DNA of 64,000 nucleotides from Salinisphaera orenii subsp. orenii MK-B5. GTDB lineage: Bacteria > Pseudomonadota > Gammaproteobacteria > Nevskiales > Salinisphaeraceae. The stretch covers positions 79,299 through 143,298 of the forward strand of contig NZ_AYKH01000044.1 of NCBI RefSeq assembly GCF_003788635.1. Direction: 5' to 3'. Positions 60,612-64,000 of this stretch are shown one piece after another. A program made the position numbers and the translations under genes. The notes under the pieces are model-generated. The model saw only the letters and a list, made by a program, of their open reading frames with translations. It was not told the origin of the DNA and ran no database searches. Every line of letters begins with the position of its first letter. Positions within the stretch are counted from its first letter, which is position 1.

Positions 60612-61739
60612 TTACGGTTCGGTATCGCTGCCATTGTTCGGGCGGTCTTCGGCGTGTCGCTCCGACAGGAAGGTGCTGACATTGCCCAGCCCGTCGACGT
60701 GGTCGCAGATGGTCTTGATCGCCACCAGCAGCGGCAGGGCGACGACCATGCCCACGATCGACCACAGCCAGGCCCAGAACGACACGGCCAGAAAGACCAC
60801 CACGGTGTTCAGTCGCAGGCTCCGGCCCACGAAGTACGGCGTGACGAGCTGGCCCTCGATCGAATTGATCAGCACATAGGTGCCGCCGGCGATCATGGCC
60901 CAGCCGTACCAGTCGAACGTGAGCAGCGCGATGGCCGCCGTGGCCAGGGCGCCCACGAGCGCGCCCACATAGGGGACGAAATTCAGGAGAAAGGCGCCGA
61001 CGCCGATCAACACCGGGTTCGGCAGGCCCAGCATGAACATCGTCAGGCCGATGACGACGCCCAGGCTGAAGTTGATCACCGTGATCGTCAGCAGATAGCG
61101 CGACAGCTTGCGCTCCGCGCTGTGGACGAGCTTCACTGCCCGTCGCTTGTCGTGAAAGGTCGGCAGCACGTGCACGATCTTTTCGTAGAACATGTCGCCC
61201 GAGGCGAGCAGAAAGAACAGCAGCACGAACGTGAACACGAACTGCGCGAACACGCTGGGGGCGACCATCGCGACGTTCTCGGCCACGTCGTTGCCGCGCT
61301 CGATCTCGACCTTTTCGGGGGCGCCGATCTCCTCCTCGCCTTCCGTCATCTCCTGAAGCGCCTTGTTGGCCTCCAGCAGCTCGCTGAACGAACGCGAGAT
61401 GTCGTTGACCTTTGTTTCGATGTTGCGCTGGATCGACGGCGCGTTATCCACCCACTGCGTGATCGGCATGGCCAGGGCCACGGCCAGCATCATGAACAGG
61501 CCCAGCAACAGAGACACGATCCCCAGCGAGGCGAACGCGCTGTGCAGGCCCATGCGTTCGAGCGCACGGCGCACCGGCGCAAAGACCATCGACAGCAGAA
61601 AGCCGAGCACCACCGGCACCAGCAGCGACTTGGCCGCGCTGAGCGCGAAAACCGAGGCGTAGAAGAACAGCCCGATCCCCGCCCAGCGGGGAATCCCCTT
61701 GAAAAAACGGTTCGCTCCGGTGTCCGGCTCTGGCGGCAT
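60612..61739 (-). CDS. AI-2E/PerM-family permease
   Basis: A 375-residue membrane protein of the AI-2E (TqsA/PerM) family. Helices flank the conserved centre VLIGVGAFLLNFVPYVGALVGA and IEGQLVTPYFVGRSLRLNTVVVFLAVSFWAWLWSIVGMVVALPLLVAIK. A charged region (residues about 110-160) between the early helices is cytosolic or periplasmic. Members export small molecules or sodium; the substrate is not predictable. A short acidic, Asn-rich C-terminus follows. Confidence 0.9.
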   Translation of the reverse strand: MPPEPDTGANRFFKGIPRWAGIGLFFYASVFALSAAKSLLVPVVLGFLLSMVFAPVRRALERMGLHSAFASLGIVSLLLGLFMMLAVALAMPITQWVDNAPSIQRNIETKVNDISRSFSELLEANKALQEMTEGEEEIGAPEKVEIERGNDVAENVAMVAPSVFAQFVFTFVLLFFLLASGDMFYEKIVHVLPTFHDKRRAVKLVHSAERKLSRYLLTITVINFSLGVVIGLTMFMLGLPNPVLIGVGAFLLNFVPYVGALVGALATAAIALLTFDWYGWAMIAGGTYVLINSIEGQLVTPYFVGRSLRLNTVVVFLAVSFWAWLWSIVGMVVALPLLVAIKTICDHVDGLGNVSTFLSERHAEDRPNNGSDTEP

Positions 61740-62436
61740 CTTGATTCGGCTCGTTCACGGCGTGGGCGCATCCCGGCTCGGACGCGCTCTGGAATGGCGG
61801 CGCGCGGTTGGCAATGCACGCGCGAAAGGCAAATCTGTCGAGCGGTGCTATGGCGTCGCGCCGCGCTCGACTTGCGGCCCAGTGTATACACACCGATCCG
61901 CTGCGGTTCGTCGCAATCGACATGCCGCGGGCCGGGCACCGGGGCCAACATGCAGGGGACGCGACAGCCCGCTCGTGTCCTCGCCTCGCAAGAAGGCTGT
62001 AGCCGGCGGGCCGACGCATGGCGCGAGTCGACGGCGCGGCCTGGCGGCGTCGGCGAGGCGGCGCGTAGCCCCGTGACGGCCGGCGCGGAAAGCGACAACC
62101 GTTGAACGCCATTCCGGCCCGGGCCTTGGTGCGGTACGTTCATCGGCTGCGTGGATGCCCCGCCCGACTTCTGCGAACCGGCGTGCCGCGGAGCCGTGGA
62201 GCCGCGGACATCGTATCGCGCTCCCGCCACGCCATCGGGCGCATCGGCTTGCGCCGGATTGTGGGCGGCTATCCGGCTGGTTTTAGGCGCGATACTCTGT
62301 TGTCACGGTCCGGTCACAATCATTGGCCGCGACCGATCGATCGAGAACGCGCCGTTGCCGAGTACCGATGCTCGAACATCCATGTCGAGCGTCGATCCGG
62401 CGGCGCTGCAGCGAGTCGGGCAAGGGGAGAGGGGGC
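61740..62436. other. Intergenic region, no gene seen
   Basis: About 700 bases between divergent permease and DUF120-like genes. Frames are Arg/Ala-rich and unsupported. A purine-rich ribosome site (AGGGGAGAGGGGG) sits just before the DUF120-like gene. Confidence 0.45.
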
Positions 62437-63051
62437 ATGCACAGAAACGATCGACGGCGCGACATCGACGACGTCCAGACCGTGCGCCTGAGCGGGCGGA
62501 TCACCTCCGGGCGCGGGCAGGTGAAAAAACACATCTCGCGGAACACCACCGTGGTCCGGGACGCGCTCGGCGAAGACGTGGTCGAAGGCTCGCTCAACAT
62601 TCTGCTCAGCCGTCCGGTCATGTTCGCGGACGAGACCGCCATACGCCTGCATTTTGCCGAAGGCCGGCCGCGGCTGGAATGGCAGGGCAAGATGGGCGAC
62701 GTCGACGTCTGGGTGCATCGCTGGCCGGCGGCGCCGCTGCATATCGTGGAGCTGCTGTCCACGGTGCATCTGAGAAACCGGTTCGGCCTGTCCAACGGCG
62801 ACCGCGTGCACGTCGAAGTGCGCCGGTGCGACCTCGCCCCGCTGCCGCCGCTGGGGCTGCTGACCTGGGTGCTCTTCTGGCTCGGCCGCAAGCGCTGGGA
62901 GTACGACAACGACGCCTACTGCGCACGCATCCAGACGCGCTGGAGCGAACGCTTCGGCGCCACCCAGCTCGGCACCGACCAGCGCTTCGGGGACCTGCTC
63001 CGCGCGGCGGCGAACGTGTTGCGCCGGAAGCTCTTCGGCGTGCGGCTCTAG
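62437..63051 (+). CDS. DUF120 (archaeal CTP-dependent riboflavin kinase)-like protein
   Basis: A 204-residue protein whose residues 16-130 follow the archaeal riboflavin kinase/DUF120 pattern: LSGRITSGRG at 18-27, then EGSLNI (50-55, matching the PGTLN motif), and HIVELLSTVHLRNRFGLSNGDRVHVEV (102-128), matching the LEIIAP-x-LR-x-x-L-x-x-GD segment. The C-terminal part has one hydrophobic stretch (LPPLGLLTWVLFWLG, 136-150) and a basic amphipathic tail, suggesting membrane contact. The enzyme class is otherwise archaeal; bacteria use the unrelated RibF. Whether it binds CTP or flavin is unknown. A purine-rich ribosome site precedes the ATG at 62437. Confidence 0.72.
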   Translation: MHRNDRRRDIDDVQTVRLSGRITSGRGQVKKHISRNTTVVRDALGEDVVEGSLNILLSRPVMFADETAIRLHFAEGRPRLEWQGKMGDVDVWVHRWPAAPLHIVELLSTVHLRNRFGLSNGDRVHVEVRRCDLAPLPPLGLLTWVLFWLGRKRWEYDNDAYCARIQTRWSERFGATQLGTDQRFGDLLRAAANVLRRKLFGVRL

Positions 63052-63205
63052 ACCGGCGGCTCGGGTATCGAGCCGTGCTAATCGCTCGAGCCGGGTTCTT
63101 GCGCGCACGGGCAGACGGCATTTCATAGGACGCGGCAGTTGCGAAGCCGGTTGATTGGGTGAGTCCATCAGGCAGGCACGATGCTCGATTGAAGTGAATC
63201 CACCC

Positions 63206-63237
63206 GAGTAAATGCAAAATGCAAGACCTGACCCTCA
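63206..63237. repeat. Short REP-like sequence at the array edge
   Basis: The stretch AAATGCAAAATGCAAGACCT and the adjoining GACCCTCAAG contain the GGGTCAGGTCTTGCA-type word (minus strand) that I recall near IS200-like or REP-associated transposases in other gammaproteobacteria. No transposase is visible. It marks where the integron cassette tail joins the high-GC chromosome. Confidence 0.4.
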
Positions 63238-63245
63238 AGTCTCCT

Positions 63246-63275
63246 TTGGGCGTCACCTGCAGCGATTTGTTAGCT
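63246..63275 (-). repeat. Truncated attC site at the end of the cassette array
   Basis: Read on the minus strand: core AGCTAAC (63275-63269), then CGCTGCAGGTGACGCCC, which is nearly the same as the first half of the complete attC site at 63753-63855 (CGCTGCAGTTGACCGCCC). The second half is missing: after about 20 bases the sequence changes to the REP-like word. The array appears truncated here. Confidence 0.65.
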
Positions 63276-63749
63276 GCTAGAGACCCGAACCAACACAAAA
63301 AACTGCTCTTCCGTTTTATGGCCATCGCTTATTGTTACAGATATCTCGTGACCGAGAATAAGCCACTGTCCAGGGACGAGTGAAACTTCTGCGGAGAGGG
63401 TTTTAGTACCATGATCGACGCCAATGTGCATCGTATACTCTAGCAACAGAGAATCTGAATCATCAGCTTCCACTAGGACATACCGCATCTTGAAACTATC
63501 CCGGCCGACGATTGCGGCGCGCTGATCTGAGACTACCGCCTTTATGTGATCGGAGTTATTGACGAATTCCGTGGATAAAGCGTTCGTTCCACTAACGGTA
63601 TGTCCAAATACGCGATTCGCTACACCATACCGAACTTCCAACGTTGCCGGGTAAAGGGAACCAGCAAACACTGGTGCTGACAGCAACAGTGCTGAAAGTT
63701 GCAAGACTCTACATAGCATTGTAGCGACGGAACGATTGAGAGTTTTCAT
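63270..63749 (-). CDS. Integron cassette protein, exported, unknown family
   Basis: A 159-residue protein with a signal peptide (about 1-29, LLLSAPVFAG). The rest is a beta-rich domain with repeats of hydrophobic strands (LVEADDSDSLLLEYTMHIGV, VSLVPGQWLILGHEISVTI). I recognise no family. GC is about 48%, far below the chromosome. On the minus strand the ATG lies 3 bases after the attC core GTTAGCT and the TAA stop is inside the next attC core AGCTAAC, the layout of a gene cassette. Expression presumably comes from an upstream cassette or integron promoter outside the window. Confidence 0.78.
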   Translation of the reverse strand: MKTLNRSVATMLCRVLQLSALLLSAPVFAGSLYPATLEVRYGVANRVFGHTVSGTNALSTEFVNNSDHIKAVVSDQRAAIVGRDSFKMRYVLVEADDSDSLLLEYTMHIGVDHGTKTLSAEVSLVPGQWLILGHEISVTISDGHKTEEQFFVLVRVSSS

Positions 63750-63752
63750 GGT

Positions 63753-63855
63753 AGCTAACGCCTAAGCTCAGGTGCCGCCGGAGCGGCCGTAGGCCGCGGA
63801 GGGAACCCAAAGCGCGCCAGCGCTTTGGGCGGTCAACTGCAGCGACCTGTTATGC
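63753..63855 (-). repeat. attC recombination site (complete)
   Basis: 103 bases. On the minus strand it runs from core GCATAAC (63855-63849) to core GTTAGCT (63759-63753). The arms CGCTGCAGTTGACCGCC and GGCGGCACCTGAGC pair except for one unpaired G, the extrahelical base that marks attC folding. The centre holds two hairpins (CCCAAAGCGC/GCGCTTTGGG and GCGGCC/GGCCGC). Strand order places cassettes reading leftward. Confidence 0.75.
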
Positions 63856-63999
63856 ATTTTCCGCCGACCAAACTGCGACGCCTATAGATTTGAACTTACT
63901 AACTGATAAGGCGCCACGCTCGTTCCGTGCCTTTGAGCCTGGCGCAATTAATGCGGCTGTGATTGCGTCTCTCCCAGCTTCGTAAATTACTCGCGGCTC
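63850..63999 (-). CDS. Partial cassette ORF (3' end only)
   Basis: On the minus strand an open frame enters from the right edge and runs 49 codons (ending KFKSIGVAVWSAENA) to a TAA that lies within the attC core GCATAAC. This stop-in-core layout is the same as for the neighbouring cassette gene, and the base composition is again low-GC. The start lies beyond the window. No domain is recognisable in the visible piece. Confidence 0.65.
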   Translation of the reverse strand, partial: EPRVIYEAGRDAITAALIAPGSKARNERGALSVSKFKSIGVAVWSAENA

Positions 64000-64000
64000 G

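Overview
The window is GC-rich (about 68% by eye) gammaproteobacterial chromosome. The gene order polA - (sRNA locus) - engB - cytochrome c4 - dsbA, the lptM-lysA pair, the ldtD-mepK pair, a DcaP-type porin, a WS/DGAT wax-ester synthase and acidic Ser/Asp/Gly tails on exported proteins suggest a marine or halophilic, oil-associated lineage such as Salinisphaera or a relative. The genus is an inference. No rRNA, tRNA, CRISPR array or prophage was seen.

Layout. 1-8.5 kb: 3' part of tamB, an esterase-dedA pair, the glutathione-dependent formaldehyde pair frmA-fghA, then lptM-lysA. 8.9-15 kb: polA, three tandem small-RNA units each with a sigma-E-like promoter and an intrinsic terminator, a small Fur-box gene, engB, a diheme cytochrome c and dsbA. 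15-21.3 kb: an L,D-transpeptidase/TPR pair, manC-manB (GDP-mannose supply) and mtnA. 22-26 kb: a five-gene minus-strand operon (phosphatase, TetR regulator, APH-like kinase, GST, degenerate MtnC). 27-38.5 kb: mtfA, a cytosolic 5'-nucleotidase, a DcaP-like porin, a TPR-sulfotransferase, a ligase-associated exonuclease, a patatin overlapping a voltage-sensor-like membrane protein, and a tandem DUF302 lipoprotein. 39-50 kb: mepK-ldtD, a Lon-N-domain protein, three thioesterases including tesB, a glycerophosphodiesterase, a MOSC protein and two tandem MFS exporters. 50-63 kb: HNH protein, WS/DGAT, DUF2237/DUF4174/PhyH operon, exported MsrB, DUF2147, NYN-domain protein, sodC-like lipoprotein, haloalkane dehalogenase, ParA, phosphodiesterase, a low-GC patch with a YecR-like lipoprotein, a PerM-type permease and a protein with an archaeal riboflavin-kinase-like (DUF120) domain. 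63.2-64 kb: AT-richer DNA with attC-like sites and cassette-type ORFs, the tail of an integron cassette array.

Repeats. A family of about 290-305 bp elements with inverted-repeat ends occurs four times, plus one fragment. All five lie between convergent genes, and several ends supply the TAG stop codon of the adjacent gene.

Main discoveries: (1) the triplicated sRNA locus between polA and engB, in the genomic slot of Spot 42 and ErsA, with sigma-E-type promoters as reported for ErsA; (2) the integron cassette tail at the right edge; (3) the CTAG-associated repeat family; (4) a MtnC homologue that has lost most catalytic motifs; (5) a bacterial DUF120-like protein.
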